16,603 bases of DNA from JBALVO01 sp036961445 (GCA_036961445.1 JBALVO010000081.1:1-16603); one strand, 5' to 3'. Shown: positions 1 to 7,907, counted from the stretch's first letter. Translations and numbers: made by a program. Notes: a model not told the origin generated them from the sequence alone.

Positions 1-902
1 GCCGCCAGCAGGGATGTGTTGCCGCTTGTATCATAAGGCGGTGACACCTCAACCAGATCTGCGCCGATCATATTCAGTCCCCAGCAGCCGCGAATAATTT
101 CAATACCTTGAATACTGCTTAGTCCTCCTGGTTCGGGCGTGCCAGTGCCCGGTGCCACTGAAGGATCCAGGCCATCGATATCGAATGTCAGATACACCGG
201 AGTATCAGGCCCTATTGAATCGCGTATTTCCGCCATCAACGGCGTCAGGGATTTGTGCCAGCATTCTTCTGCGGGAATCACTCTCGCACCCCGATCTCGG
301 GCCCAGTCAAAATCTTCTGCCGCGTAACCCGTTGTGCGTAAGCCTATCTGGAACATTTTCTGTGGGTTGACCAGTTGTTCCTCCACGGCCCGCCGAAAAA
401 TAGTTCCGTGGGTTATTTTTTCACCGAACATGCTGTCATTGGTGTCGGAGTGAGCGTCAACATGAATAAGGGCTACAGGACCGTATTGTTTTGCCACAGC
501 GCGAAGTATCGGCAATGCCACTGTGTGGTCCCCGCCCATGGCAACGGTTTTAGCACCGTGAACCAGCACCTCATCAAAAAAATTCTCGATGATATCGATG
601 GATTTCAACAGGTTGAACGTATTGACAGGGACATCGCCAATGTCGGCTATCTGGAAGGAGTCAAAGGGTGCTGCCTGTGTGTACATGCCATAGGGGCGGA
701 CCATAACTGATTCACAACGAATTTCACGGGGTCCGAAGCGGCTGCCGCCACGATTGCTGGTGCCAATGTCCAGTGGCACACCTACCAGGGCAATATCAAG
801 TCCCTCAGCCGTGGCCTGGGTGGGTAAACGGAACATAGAGGCATGTCCGGCAAAGCGCGGCATCTGGTTGCCACTGAGCGGCTGGTTAAATTTGTTATCC
901 AT
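1..902 (-). CDS. gbuA: Ureohydrolase, guanidinobutyrase type (3' end cut by window)
   Basis: I translated this frame by hand from the ATG at 902; 300 complete codons lie in the window and the C-terminus runs off its left edge. Seen: the arginase/agmatinase Mn-binding set, namely GGDH (H126), DAHSD (D149, H151, D153) and FDIDG (D241, D243), followed by a GTGTPEPGG loop (252-260) and DLVEVSPPYD (282-291). The opening MDNKFNQPLSGNQMPRFAG and the GGSRFGPREIR segment near 52-62 resemble Pseudomonas guanidinobutyrase and guanidinopropionase more than SpeB. The family is about 315-320 residues, so perhaps 15-20 are missing. Likely reaction: 4-guanidinobutyrate plus water to GABA and urea, in the cytoplasm. 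The ATG lies 4 bases after the aruI stop, with GAGGGA inside the end of aruI as a fitting ribosome site. Operon context favours 4-guanidinobutyrate as substrate; agmatine or guanidinopropionate remain possible. Confidence 0.85.
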   Translation of the reverse strand, partial: MDNKFNQPLSGNQMPRFAGHASMFRLPTQATAEGLDIALVGVPLDIGTSNRGGSRFGPREIRCESVMVRPYGMYTQAAPFDSFQIADIGDVPVNTFNLLKSIDIIENFFDEVLVHGAKTVAMGGDHTVALPILRAVAKQYGPVALIHVDAHSDTNDSMFGEKITHGTIFRRAVEEQLVNPQKMFQIGLRTTGYAAEDFDWARDRGARVIPAEECWHKSLTPLMAEIRDSIGPDTPVYLTFDIDGLDPSVAPGTGTPEPGGLSSIQGIEIIRGCWGLNMIGADLVEVSPPYDTSGNTSLLA

Positions 903-906
903 GCTG

Positions 907-2523
907 TTATCCCTCACTTCCCATCGGGTAGCCATCGACGAAGTTATCCTGTATCACCTCAATCAAGGTTGGCATATTCCTGTTGTTCGCTGCGATTAAT
1001 TCTTCTTGTAGCGAACCAGTGTCACCAGCGCTAGCGACGGCACAACCCAATGCGCGCCCCAGCCCTACAAAATCCGGTGTGTAAATGTCCACGCCAATCG
1101 GAGAGATGTTGCCTTCCGCCATGAACCGTTTGATCTCACCGTAGCCGCTGTTATTCCATAGTAAAAAGATGACGGGAACCTGCGCCTCGACAGCGCTGGC
1201 CAATTCTCCAATCGTAAACTGCGAAGCGCCATCGCCTATTAAACCAATCACCGGGGAGTTGGGGCAGCCTATTTTGGCACCCACTGCAGCCGGGATGGCA
1301 TAACCGAGTGTGCCGAAGCCACTGGCCGAGTGGAAATAGCGGCGAGCCTGCTCTGTCTCATAATTGAGCCAGGCATAGTAGGTGGGCTGGGTTGAATCCC
1401 CGACGATAGTCACGTCAGGCAGCGCTTCGCGAATGGCAGTGAAAAAAGCGGCGTATTTCTTGTCACGCTGGCGTGACAATGAAGAGCGCAAAACCGCTGC
1501 GCGCGCGTCGCCATCTGCAGCGACGCATGGCTCTTGTTGTAACTGCTCATAAATCGCCTCCAGCGCCAGTTTGGCATCACTGGTAATGGCGATATCGGGC
1601 TTTATATTGCGAGTTAGTTGGCGTGGGTCAATATCGATGCGAATCAAAGTTCCACCGACAGTAACGGGCCCGACAAAGAAAAAATCGTAGTCGGTCTCAG
1701 AAAATTCAGTGCCGATAGCCACTACGACATCAGCTTGCTCGAACTCCTTACGGATTTCCGCGCAGGATCCCGAGCCTCCAACAGCCAGCGGATGGCTATA
1801 GGGGACGACACCTTTGGCATTCACGGTGTTTACTACCGGAGATCCGATTCTCTCGGCCAGAGCGATCACTTGCGAAGCTGCATTGATACATCCGCCACCG
1901 ATAGCCAGCAGAGGGCGCTTGGCCTGGGCCAGCAACCGGGCAGCGTTGGCTACCGATTCCGGATCCGGGCCAGGAGGACTGGGCAGGGAGTAGGGTGCCT
2001 GGTCCAGGTGATCACCGCTGGAGGTAATGACATCAAGAGGGATTTCTATGTGCACCGGGCCGGGCCGTTCGCTGGTAAATACCGCAAACGCTCTGGCCAG
2101 AATCTGCGGCAGTTCTTGTGCCCGCATCAGCGTGTGACTGATTACAGACACACCACTTATAGTGCTGCGTTGGTTAGGCATTTCATGCAAACGCCCCTCG
2201 CCAAGTCCCAGTTGATGGCTGCGGCTAACCGAGGATATAACCAGCATGGGAATAGAATCGGCCAGCGCCTGTCCCATTGCTGTTGCAATGTTGGTCATGC
2301 CGGGACCGGTAATAATGAGGCACACGCCGGGTTTGCCGGTCACTCGGGCATAACCGTCTGCCATAAAGCCAGCACCTTGCTCATGGCGCGGAGTGATATG
2401 TCGTATTTTCGTCTCCGGTAAACCCCGGTACAGCTCTATCGTATGCACTCCAGGTATGCCAAACACGGTATCTACGCCATATGATTCGAGTATCCTTACC
2501 AGCACTTCACCGCAGGTTGCCAT
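907..2523 (-). CDS. aruI: ThDP-dependent 2-ketoarginine decarboxylase
   Basis: 538 residues with the three-domain layout of the acetolactate synthase/benzoylformate decarboxylase superfamily. Seen: the N-terminal Pyr domain with FGIPGVHTIELYRGLP near 21-36 and the catalytic Glu in RHEQGAGFMADGYAR (E48), a central domain with GTEFSETD near 271-278, and the C-terminal ThDP/Mg motif from GDG (430-432) to NN (457-458). From memory the N-terminal block resembles Pseudomonas aeruginosa AruI far better than IlvB/IlvG. Known role: decarboxylation of 2-ketoarginine to 4-guanidinobutyraldehyde plus CO2 in the arginine transaminase pathway. It starts 9 bases after aruH, with TAGGA at the aruH stop acting as ribosome site, and is followed after 4 bases by the ureohydrolase. 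A general acetolactate-synthase label would be the usual automated call; the neighbours argue against it. Confidence 0.86.
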   Translation of the reverse strand: MATCGEVLVRILESYGVDTVFGIPGVHTIELYRGLPETKIRHITPRHEQGAGFMADGYARVTGKPGVCLIITGPGMTNIATAMGQALADSIPMLVISSVSRSHQLGLGEGRLHEMPNQRSTISGVSVISHTLMRAQELPQILARAFAVFTSERPGPVHIEIPLDVITSSGDHLDQAPYSLPSPPGPDPESVANAARLLAQAKRPLLAIGGGCINAASQVIALAERIGSPVVNTVNAKGVVPYSHPLAVGGSGSCAEIRKEFEQADVVVAIGTEFSETDYDFFFVGPVTVGGTLIRIDIDPRQLTRNIKPDIAITSDAKLALEAIYEQLQQEPCVAADGDARAAVLRSSLSRQRDKKYAAFFTAIREALPDVTIVGDSTQPTYYAWLNYETEQARRYFHSASGFGTLGYAIPAAVGAKIGCPNSPVIGLIGDGASQFTIGELASAVEAQVPVIFLLWNNSGYGEIKRFMAEGNISPIGVDIYTPDFVGLGRALGCAVASAGDTGSLQEELIAANNRNMPTLIEVIQDNFVDGYPMGSEG

Positions 2524-2532
2524 TGTATTTTC

Positions 2533-3705
2533 CTATCCCAGCGTTGCTACATAGCGTTCGATGCGATCAAATGCCTTGCTCATAATATGTACAGGGTGAG
2601 TCAGGGACAGGCGTACGAAGTGACGAGTAAGCTCACCAAAAGCGATTCCCGGTAGTACCGAAACACCGCTGTGCTCCAGTAAGCCTTGGGCAAAAGCGAC
2701 GCCATCTGGTTCAATTTTCTCGATATTCATCATCACAAACATCGCTGCCTGGGGTGTATTGGCGCTCAGGGCAGGAATTTGAGCGATACGTTCCAGGGCG
2801 TAATTACGGCGAATCCGATATTCATCGGCGATTGATCGTGTGTACTCTTCATCATTATTCAGGGCAAAGGCGGCCGCGTCCTGCACGAATTGGCAGCAGC
2901 CGAATATAGTGCCCGATGCGAAATTTAACAGGTGCTGCGCAGTACTCTGGGAAGACACGGTCCACCCCATGCGCCAACCCGTCATAGCGTGGGACTTGGA
3001 CAGCGCATCAATGACAACGACATTCTCCAGTGTTGCAGCGGCCTTGAGCAGGGAGACGTGGCGCTGGCCAAAGGTAATCATTGAGTAGACCTCGTCGCAG
3101 ACAATCCAGGCATTGTGCTCCAGGCAAAAAGCCGCAAGGTCTCGTAATTGCTCCTCAGGAATAATGTTGCCCCCTGGGTTGCCTGGCGTATTGAGAAAAA
3201 GCACTCGAGTGTTTTCGGTGAATGCCTGTTTCACTGCCTCTACATCAAGAGCAAAATTGTTAGTGGTATCCAAAGGCACGTCTATCACATTGGCGCCTAT
3301 CGCCCCCAGTAGCCCCTGATAGCCTACATACATGGGGGAGGGGATAATGATGTCATCGCCTTCATTAAGAAAGCATGACAGCGTCGTATAAATTGCGTTG
3401 GTACCGCCGGGATGGACGACTATCTGGTCAATGCTGGTCGCCTTGCCGCTGGCTCCGCTTTCAATGTCGGCAATGGCCTGGCGCAGTTCTATTTCCCCCG
3501 CGCCCGGAGAGTAATGTGTGCGCCCGGCTTTCAGGCTGGTCACTGCGTGATCTACGATAAAGTCCAGTGTGGGCAGGTCCGGGTCGCCAATAGAAAAAAG
3601 GATGATGTCTTCACCTGCCTTCTTTCGTGCGCAGGCTTTGTCATGAACGCCCCAAAGCATTGAAGTGTCCAGGGTCATACGTTGGCTGGCTCGACTGAAT
3701 TCCAT
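2533..3705 (-). CDS. aruH: Arginine:pyruvate transaminase (class I/II aminotransferase)
   Basis: 390 residues, the normal size for a fold-type I PLP aminotransferase. Seen: FSIGDPDLPT near 37-46, HPGGTNAIY near 98-106 for the phosphate-binding region, NTPGNPGG (172-179), CDEVYS with D204 and Y207 contacting the PLP ring, the Schiff-base lysine K237 in LSKSHAMTGWRMGW (235-248), and R365 in VRLSL for the substrate carboxylate. The LSKSHAMTGWR block and FVQDAA (273-278) resemble P. aeruginosa AruH. Expected reaction: arginine plus pyruvate to 2-ketoarginine plus alanine, in the cytoplasm. It is the first gene of the minus-strand aruH-aruI-gbu operon. The ATG at 3705 has GGGAG about 10 bases upstream, a slightly long spacing. 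Substrate is inferred mainly from aruI and the ureohydrolase next to it; from sequence alone another broad-specificity aminotransferase is possible. Confidence 0.84.
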   Translation of the reverse strand: MEFSRASQRMTLDTSMLWGVHDKACARKKAGEDIILFSIGDPDLPTLDFIVDHAVTSLKAGRTHYSPGAGEIELRQAIADIESGASGKATSIDQIVVHPGGTNAIYTTLSCFLNEGDDIIIPSPMYVGYQGLLGAIGANVIDVPLDTTNNFALDVEAVKQAFTENTRVLFLNTPGNPGGNIIPEEQLRDLAAFCLEHNAWIVCDEVYSMITFGQRHVSLLKAAATLENVVVIDALSKSHAMTGWRMGWTVSSQSTAQHLLNFASGTIFGCCQFVQDAAAFALNNDEEYTRSIADEYRIRRNYALERIAQIPALSANTPQAAMFVMMNIEKIEPDGVAFAQGLLEHSGVSVLPGIAFGELTRHFVRLSLTHPVHIMSKAFDRIERYVATLG

Positions 3706-3753
3706 ACACTGCTAACTCCCGGGTTGTTTTCACAGCGCTATATGCCTAAACGC

Positions 3754-3796
3754 GCTAGTGTTTGTTCAGCGGGGGATATTACTGGGTGACACTAGC
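3754..3796. repeat. 8-bp inverted repeat in the aruH leader
   Basis: GCTAGTGT at 3754-3761 is the exact reverse complement of ACACTAGC at 3789-3796, with 27 bases between. It lies about 50-90 bases upstream of the aruH start, on the aruH side of the aruH/napE intergenic region. Spaced half-sites for a dimeric regulator are one reading; chance is another, since eight bases over a few hundred is not rare. No run of T follows either arm, so it is not an intrinsic terminator. Confidence 0.3.
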
Positions 3797-3891
3797 CATG
3801 TGGTAGAGCGAATAGTAGGGTACTGACAGCGTAAGTGCTACTCACCATGAGGTTGAAAGGCACAATAAGTTGTAAGCAGTCATGGATCTGT

Positions 3892-3935
3892 TTGCCAGTT
3901 CGGCCAAGGGGGCAGGTTTTTTGCTTTCCTGGCAA
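3892..3935. repeat. 7-bp inverted repeat upstream of the napE promoter
   Basis: TTGCCAG at 3892-3898 pairs exactly with CTGGCAA at 3929-3935. The right arm falls about 20 bases before the suggested napE -10 box, a place where an activator would bind. The right arm is also part of TTGC-N7-GCAA (3921-3935), which looks a little like an FNR/Anr box but has the wrong spacing. Function unproven. Confidence 0.3.
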
Positions 3936-3940
3936 CATGA

Positions 3941-3957
3941 AGCCCAAAAACTGGGCT
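3941..3957. repeat. 6-bp inverted repeat just upstream of the napE -10 box
   Basis: AGCCCA (3941-3946), five bases, then TGGGCT (3952-3957) is a perfect dyad that touches the suggested -10 hexamer TACAAT (3957-3962). Placed in the -35/-10 spacer it would suit a repressor or a MerR-like regulator, but this is inference. There is no T tract, so it is not a terminator. Confidence 0.35.
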
Positions 3958-3962
3958 ACAAT
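3957..3962 (+). promoter_or_regulatory. Possible napE -10 element
   Basis: TACAAT matches the sigma-70 -10 consensus at five of six bases and lies 41-46 bases before the napE GTG. No good -35 hexamer is seen 16-18 bases upstream (the bases there read about AACATG), which would fit a promoter that needs an activator, as nap promoters often do. No experimental start site is known from the sequence. Confidence 0.35.
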
Positions 3963-3984
3963 ATCTGTATGAAAAATAACAGAT
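3963..3984. promoter_or_regulatory. Dyad ATCTGT-N10-ACAGAT between the -10 box and napE
   Basis: ATCTGT (3963-3968) and ACAGAT (3979-3984) form a perfect 6-bp dyad spaced one helical turn apart. It follows directly on the suggested -10 box and ends 18 bases before the napE start codon, a position where a bound protein would block transcription. The wider arm AACAGATC (3978-3985) is also the reverse complement of GATCTGTT at 3885-3892, giving three related half-sites in the region. The binding protein is unknown. Confidence 0.4.
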
Positions 3985-4002
3985 CAGGCCGGGGGATATA
4001 AA

Positions 4003-4161
4003 GTGACTGAGGATCAAAACGAGAAGTCGGTCGAGCGCACTACATTCGTTCTTCTTGCGGTGTTTCTTGCTCCCGTTATGGCCATAGCGGTGGTTGGCGG
4101 GTATGGATTTACCGTGTGGATATCCCAGCTTATAATGGGCCCCCCCGGAACGGGCTTGTAG
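4003..4161 (+). CDS. napE: NapE, small membrane protein of periplasmic nitrate reductase operon
   Basis: A 52-residue protein with GTG start. After a short charged N-terminus (TEDQNEKSVERT) there is one hydrophobic span, roughly residues 14-32, then VGGYGFTVWISQLIMGPPG, the recognisable NapE ending: the GGYGF and FGPPG-like motifs are characteristic. GGGGGA at 3991-3996 lies six bases before the GTG and fixes the start. NapE is a one-pass inner-membrane protein of unknown exact role, found at the head of nap operons. Here it is the first gene, and its TAG stop overlaps the ribosome site of napF. Confidence 0.9.
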   Translation: MTEDQNEKSVERTTFVLLAVFLAPVMAIAVVGGYGFTVWISQLIMGPPGTGL

Positions 4162-4168
4162 GGTCGCT

Positions 4169-4684
4169 GTGCAACTGGACACCTCCCGGCGCCGGTTTCT
4201 TCGAGGCCGCCGTGATACGACCGAGCTCCGGCCTCCATGGCTGTCAAGCCCCTTATCATTCGTCGACGATTGCACTCGCTGTGGCAACTGCACTGCATTG
4301 TGTCCGGAGCATATTATTGGCGCAGGTGACGGTGGCTTTCCTGTTGTGGATTTTAGCTTGGGCGAATGCACTTTTTGTGGTGAATGTGCCAGTCAATGTG
4401 AGGCAGGGCTGTTTTATAAATCCCTGTCAGAGCAGGTACCCTGGACCTACAAAGCGGTGGTGGGTAAGCAGTGCCTGACTGAGATGTCGGTCATGTGTCG
4501 CAGCTGTGAAGATGCCTGTGAGCCGCGGGCGATCCGTTTCCCACTAGTCGCCGGTGCAGTGCCAAAACCACAGGTCAGACTGGATGATTGCACGGGTTGT
4601 GGCGCCTGCCTTCAGCCCTGTCCCACCAATGCCATTACCATTGACGCCAAGGCTACCGGCACACGTACGAGGACTGAAATTTGA
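4169..4684 (+). CDS. napF: NapF, ferredoxin-type accessory protein
   Basis: 171 residues with GTG start; AGGG at 4160-4163 sits five bases upstream. The N-terminus MQLDTSRRRFLRG is typical NapF. Four cysteine groups can be read: C35/C38/C41/C45, C67/C70/C73/C77, C102 with C110/C113/C117 (the NapF-type C-x7-C-x2-C-x3-C), and C141/C144/C147/C151, enough for four [4Fe-4S] clusters. NapF is a cytoplasmic iron-sulfur protein thought to help insert or maintain the Fe-S cluster of NapA before Tat export. Despite the RR motif, no hydrophobic stretch for export follows. Its end overlaps the napD start by four bases (TTGA). Confidence 0.93.
   Translation: MQLDTSRRRFLRGRRDTTELRPPWLSSPLSFVDDCTRCGNCTALCPEHIIGAGDGGFPVVDFSLGECTFCGECASQCEAGLFYKSLSEQVPWTYKAVVGKQCLTEMSVMCRSCEDACEPRAIRFPLVAGAVPKPQVRLDDCTGCGACLQPCPTNAITIDAKATGTRTRTEI
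4669..4673 (+). promoter_or_regulatory. Ribosome binding site deciding the napD TTG start
   Basis: GAGGA lies inside the end of napF, seven bases before TTG at 4681. The next in-frame alternatives (GTG codons in the first beta strand of NapD) would remove the conserved HISSFVVR start, so this site supports a TTG start with a TTGA overlap. Confidence 0.6.
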
Positions 4685-4932
4685 CCACTGAAGTATCAGA
4701 ACAATTCCATATCAGTAGTTTTGTGGTGCGCTGCCTTCCTGATCGATTGCAGGACATTATGGCTACCGTTGCCGCTTTACCCGGAGTAGAGATTCATGGC
4801 GACGATGCCTGCGGCAAGTTCGTGGCCTTGCTTGAGTTGGAAACAGATAAGGCGCTGGTGGAAACCATTACCACCATCGAGTTAATCAAAGGTGTAGTAA
4901 ACACCAGCATGGTTTACCATCATGCTGAGTAG
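4681..4932 (+). CDS. napD: NapD, Tat-signal chaperone for NapA
   Basis: 83 residues, the usual NapD size. Seen: FHISSFVVRCLPDRL near the start (NapD proteins typically begin M-[NH]ISSLVV), the middle GVEIHGDDACGKFVALLE, and a final IELIKGVVNTSMVYHH, which together match the ferredoxin-like fold of NapD. The protein binds the twin-arginine signal of NapA in the cytoplasm and holds back export until the molybdenum cofactor is loaded. Start is TTG overlapping the napF stop; napA begins 21 bases downstream. Confidence 0.9.
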   Translation: MTTEVSEQFHISSFVVRCLPDRLQDIMATVAALPGVEIHGDDACGKFVALLELETDKALVETITTIELIKGVVNTSMVYHHAE

Positions 4933-4953
4933 AACGGTTAAAGAGGAAAGTCG

Positions 4954-7449
4954 ATGAAACCAACACGCAGGGATTTTATTAAAGCTAACGCGGTTGCAAC
5001 CGCTACAGCTGTGGCGGGGTTTGCGCCCGCTTCTACGGCAGCCAACCTGGTAACAGACAAGGATAAGACACAGTTGACCTGGTCCAAGGCGGCGTGTCGT
5101 TTCTGCGGAACCGGTTGCAGCGTTAATGTTGCTACACGCGACAACCGTATCGTGGCTACGCACGGAGATATTAACTCGCCGGTGAATAAGGGGCTTAGTT
5201 GTGTTAAGGGTTATTTCCTGTCCAAAATTTTGTATGGTAGTGATCGTCTGACCCAGCCGTTACTGCGCAAAACAGATGGTAAATACGATAAAAATGGTGA
5301 TTTCGAGCCCGTGTCCTGGGACGAAGCTTTTGACATCATGGAAGAAAAGTTCAAAAAAGCGTTAAAAGAGAAGGGGCCCGAGGCCGTCGGTATGTTTGGG
5401 TCAGGCCAGTGGACCGTATGGGAAGGGTATGCCGCCGCAAAATTAATGAAGGCGGGTTTTCGCTCCAACAATATAGATCCTAATGCCCGTCATTGTATGG
5501 CTTCCGCTGTTGGTGGGTTCATGCGCACCTTTGGTATCGATGAACCAATGGGCTGCTACGATGACATGGAGCATGCTGATGCCTTTGTGCTCTGGGGTTC
5601 CAATATGGCGGAAATGCACCCTATCCTGTGGACACGCATTACCGATCGGCGTCTGAGTAATCCCCATGTGAAGGTGGCCGTACTATCAACGTTTGAGCAT
5701 CGCACCTTCGAACTCGCGGATATCCCGGTGGTGTTCACGCCCCAGACCGATCTCGCAATTCTCAACTACATAGCTAATTATATAATCCAAAGCGGTTCCG
5801 TAAACGAGGACTTTGTTGGCAAGCACGTTAATTTTCGCCTCGGCGTTGATGATATCGGCTATGGTTTGCGCCCCGAACATCCACTGGAGAAAAGCGCGAA
5901 GAATGTTGCCAACGCGGGTGACTCCAGTCCGATGTCATTCGAAGAGTATGCCAAGTATGTTGCTCGCTACGATGCGAAATACGTATCCGAGCTATCCGGA
6001 GTCTCAGAAGCACAGCTGGAGAGCCTCGCTAAAATTTATGCTGACCCCAACATCAAGGTTATGTCACTGTGGACTATGGGCTTCAACCAGCACACCCGCG
6101 GTGTCTGGGCGAATAACCTGGTGTACAACATTCACTTGCTTACCGGGAAGATATCCGAGCCCGGCAACAGCCCTTTTTCATTGACTGGCCAACCTTCAGC
6201 CTGCGGTACTGCGCGTGAGGTAGGTACATTTTCGCATCGCTTGCCAGCGGATATGGTGGTTAACAATCCAGAGCATCGCAAGATCGCTGAAGATCTGTGG
6301 AAGCTACCCGAAGGTGTCGTTCCCGGCTGGATTGGGGCACACGCGGTTCTGCAGAACCGTAAGCTCAAAGATGGAGATATCAATGCCTACTGGGTGCAGG
6401 TCAACAATAATGTACAAGCAGCGGCCAACCTCAATGAGGAGACTTTACCTGGCTATCGCAATCCGGAAAACTTTATTGTCGTGTCCGAAGCCTATCCTAC
6501 GGTAACCGCCCAGGCCGCAGACCTCATTTTGCCTACAGCCATGTGGGTAGAGAAGGAGGGTGCCTATGGCAACGCGGAGCGCCGTACGCAGTTCTGGCAT
6601 CAGATGGTGGATGCACCTGGGGAATCAAAATCTGACTTGTGGCAGCTGGTGGAATTTTCCAAACGCTTCACTACCGATGAAGTGTGGCCAGCGGAGATAC
6701 TCGATGCGAGCCCTGAATATAAAGGCAAGACCCTGTATGAGGTGCTTTATCGCAATGGTAATGTTGATAAGTATCCCCTGACTCACCTGGATGAGGACTA
6801 CAGCAACACAGAGTCGACGGACTTTGGTTTTTACCTGCAAAAAGGCCTGTTTGAAGAATACGCCAGTTTTGGCCGCGGCCACGCGCATGACCTGGCTGAT
6901 TTTGATACCTATCATAAAGTCCGCGGTTTACGCTGGCCGGTGGTAGATGGTAAAGAAACCCTGTGGCGTTTTAAGGAAGGATCGGACCCCTATGTCAAAA
7001 AGGGGAGTGGCTGGGATTTTTATGGTAAGCCCGATGGCAAGGCAGTTATTTTCGCCTTGCCTTATGAGCCCGCCGCTGAGTCGCCAGATGAAGACTATAA
7101 TTTGTGGTTATCCACCGGGCGCGTGCTGGAACATTGGCACTCTGGCTCGATGACACAGCGTGTCCCCGAACTTAACAGCGCGTTTCCCAACGCGGTGTGT
7201 TTTATGCACCCCAAGGATGCCAAGGAACGTAAATTGCGCCGTGGCGACGAGGTGCTGGTGCAGTCGCGCCGAGGGGAGATTCGAACCCGCCTGGAAACAC
7301 GGGGACGTAACCGTGTTCCCGAGGGACTGGTGTTCGTGCCATGGTTTGATGCCAGTCAGTTGATCAACAAAGTTACCCTGGATGCTACTGATCCGTTATC
7401 CAAGGAAACTGACTACAAAAAATGCGCCGTGAAAGTGATCAAAGCCTAG
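4954..7449 (+). CDS. napA: Periplasmic nitrate reductase catalytic subunit NapA
   Basis: 831 residues, the normal NapA length. Seen: a twin-arginine signal peptide (RRDFIK at 5-10, hydrophobic run to about 30), the [4Fe-4S] cysteines C48, C51, C55 and C83 in CRFCGTGC and LSCVKG, the molybdenum-ligand cysteine C181 in ARHCMASAVGGF, and many bis-MGD contacts such as LWGSNMAEMHP (213-223) and FNQHTRG further on. It reduces nitrate to nitrite in the periplasm with electrons from NapB. The ATG has AGAGGA (4942-4947) six bases upstream. No break or missing ligand was seen. It lies between its chaperone gene napD and napB, and the TAG stop abuts the napB ribosome site. Confidence 0.98.
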   Translation: MKPTRRDFIKANAVATATAVAGFAPASTAANLVTDKDKTQLTWSKAACRFCGTGCSVNVATRDNRIVATHGDINSPVNKGLSCVKGYFLSKILYGSDRLTQPLLRKTDGKYDKNGDFEPVSWDEAFDIMEEKFKKALKEKGPEAVGMFGSGQWTVWEGYAAAKLMKAGFRSNNIDPNARHCMASAVGGFMRTFGIDEPMGCYDDMEHADAFVLWGSNMAEMHPILWTRITDRRLSNPHVKVAVLSTFEHRTFELADIPVVFTPQTDLAILNYIANYIIQSGSVNEDFVGKHVNFRLGVDDIGYGLRPEHPLEKSAKNVANAGDSSPMSFEEYAKYVARYDAKYVSELSGVSEAQLESLAKIYADPNIKVMSLWTMGFNQHTRGVWANNLVYNIHLLTGKISEPGNSPFSLTGQPSACGTAREVGTFSHRLPADMVVNNPEHRKIAEDLWKLPEGVVPGWIGAHAVLQNRKLKDGDINAYWVQVNNNVQAAANLNEETLPGYRNPENFIVVSEAYPTVTAQAADLILPTAMWVEKEGAYGNAERRTQFWHQMVDAPGESKSDLWQLVEFSKRFTTDEVWPAEILDASPEYKGKTLYEVLYRNGNVDKYPLTHLDEDYSNTESTDFGFYLQKGLFEEYASFGRGHAHDLADFDTYHKVRGLRWPVVDGKETLWRFKEGSDPYVKKGSGWDFYGKPDGKAVIFALPYEPAAESPDEDYNLWLSTGRVLEHWHSGSMTQRVPELNSAFPNAVCFMHPKDAKERKLRRGDEVLVQSRRGEIRTRLETRGRNRVPEGLVFVPWFDASQLINKVTLDATDPLSKETDYKKCAVKVIKA

Positions 7450-7459
7450 GAGTACAGCC

Positions 7460-7903
7460 ATGAAAAATTCTGCCATGATTTTTGTACCCCTGTTACTGCT
7501 CGCATCTCTGGTGTTGGCGAGTGACAATATCGCAACACTACGAGGTGGGCCTATTAATGAAGAGGTGCAGCCGCCAAAAATTGCCGAAGTGGAAAATAAG
7601 GATATCAAGCGAGTGCGAAATTATCCTATGCAGCCACCGACAATTCCCCATACGGTACGCGATTACCGGGTTGACCTTAATTCCAATAAGTGTCTTTCCT
7701 GCCATAGTCGCAAGCAAACGGGTCAGAGCCAGGCGCCGATGGTAAGTGTCACTCATTACATGGATAGGGATGGTAACTTCCTGGCGGATGTGTCGCCGCG
7801 GCGTTATTTTTGTCAGCAGTGCCATGTGGTGCAGACCAATGCTCCCTCGCTGGTAGGCAGCGACTTCAAGGATATTGATCAGTTACTGAGTGAAGAAAAA
7901 TAG
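7460..7903 (+). CDS. napB: NapB, periplasmic diheme cytochrome c subunit
   Basis: 147 residues with a signal peptide (hydrophobic run 6-20, cleavage near ASLVLAS). Two heme c sites are present: CLSCH (78-82) and CQQCH (118-122). The likely distal histidines are H64 in TIPHTV and H99 in VTHYMDRDG, both in the conserved NapB settings. It forms the NapAB complex in the periplasm and passes electrons from NapC to NapA. AGGAG at 7448-7452 overlaps the napA stop and lies seven bases before the ATG. The 16-base gap to the preferred napC start suggests coupled translation. Confidence 0.97.
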   Translation: MKNSAMIFVPLLLLASLVLASDNIATLRGGPINEEVQPPKIAEVENKDIKRVRNYPMQPPTIPHTVRDYRVDLNSNKCLSCHSRKQTGQSQAPMVSVTHYMDRDGNFLADVSPRRYFCQQCHVVQTNAPSLVGSDFKDIDQLLSEEK

Positions 7904-7907
7904 CGTC

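Noticed and set aside
1..902. Agmatinase (speB)
   Set aside because: The N-terminal MPRFAG and GGSRFGPREIR segments and the operon partners fit guanidinobutyrase better, although the Mn motifs are common to both.
1618..2421. 267-codon open frame on the plus strand
   Set aside because: It lies wholly inside aruI on the opposite strand, has no recognisable motifs, and the aruI frame is well supported.
907..2523. Acetolactate synthase large subunit (ilvB/ilvG)
   Set aside because: No small subunit gene follows, the N-terminal block resembles AruI, and the neighbours are an arginine-type aminotransferase and a guanidino-acid ureohydrolase.
3921..3935. FNR/Anr-like box TTGC-N7-GCAA upstream of napE
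   Set aside because: The FNR dyad is TTGAT-N4-ATCAA, 14 bases; this one is 15 bases and lacks the inner AT pairs, so only the outer letters agree.
3941..3957. Hairpin AGCCCA/TGGGCT as a terminator
   Set aside because: No T tract follows on either strand and it overlaps a likely promoter element.
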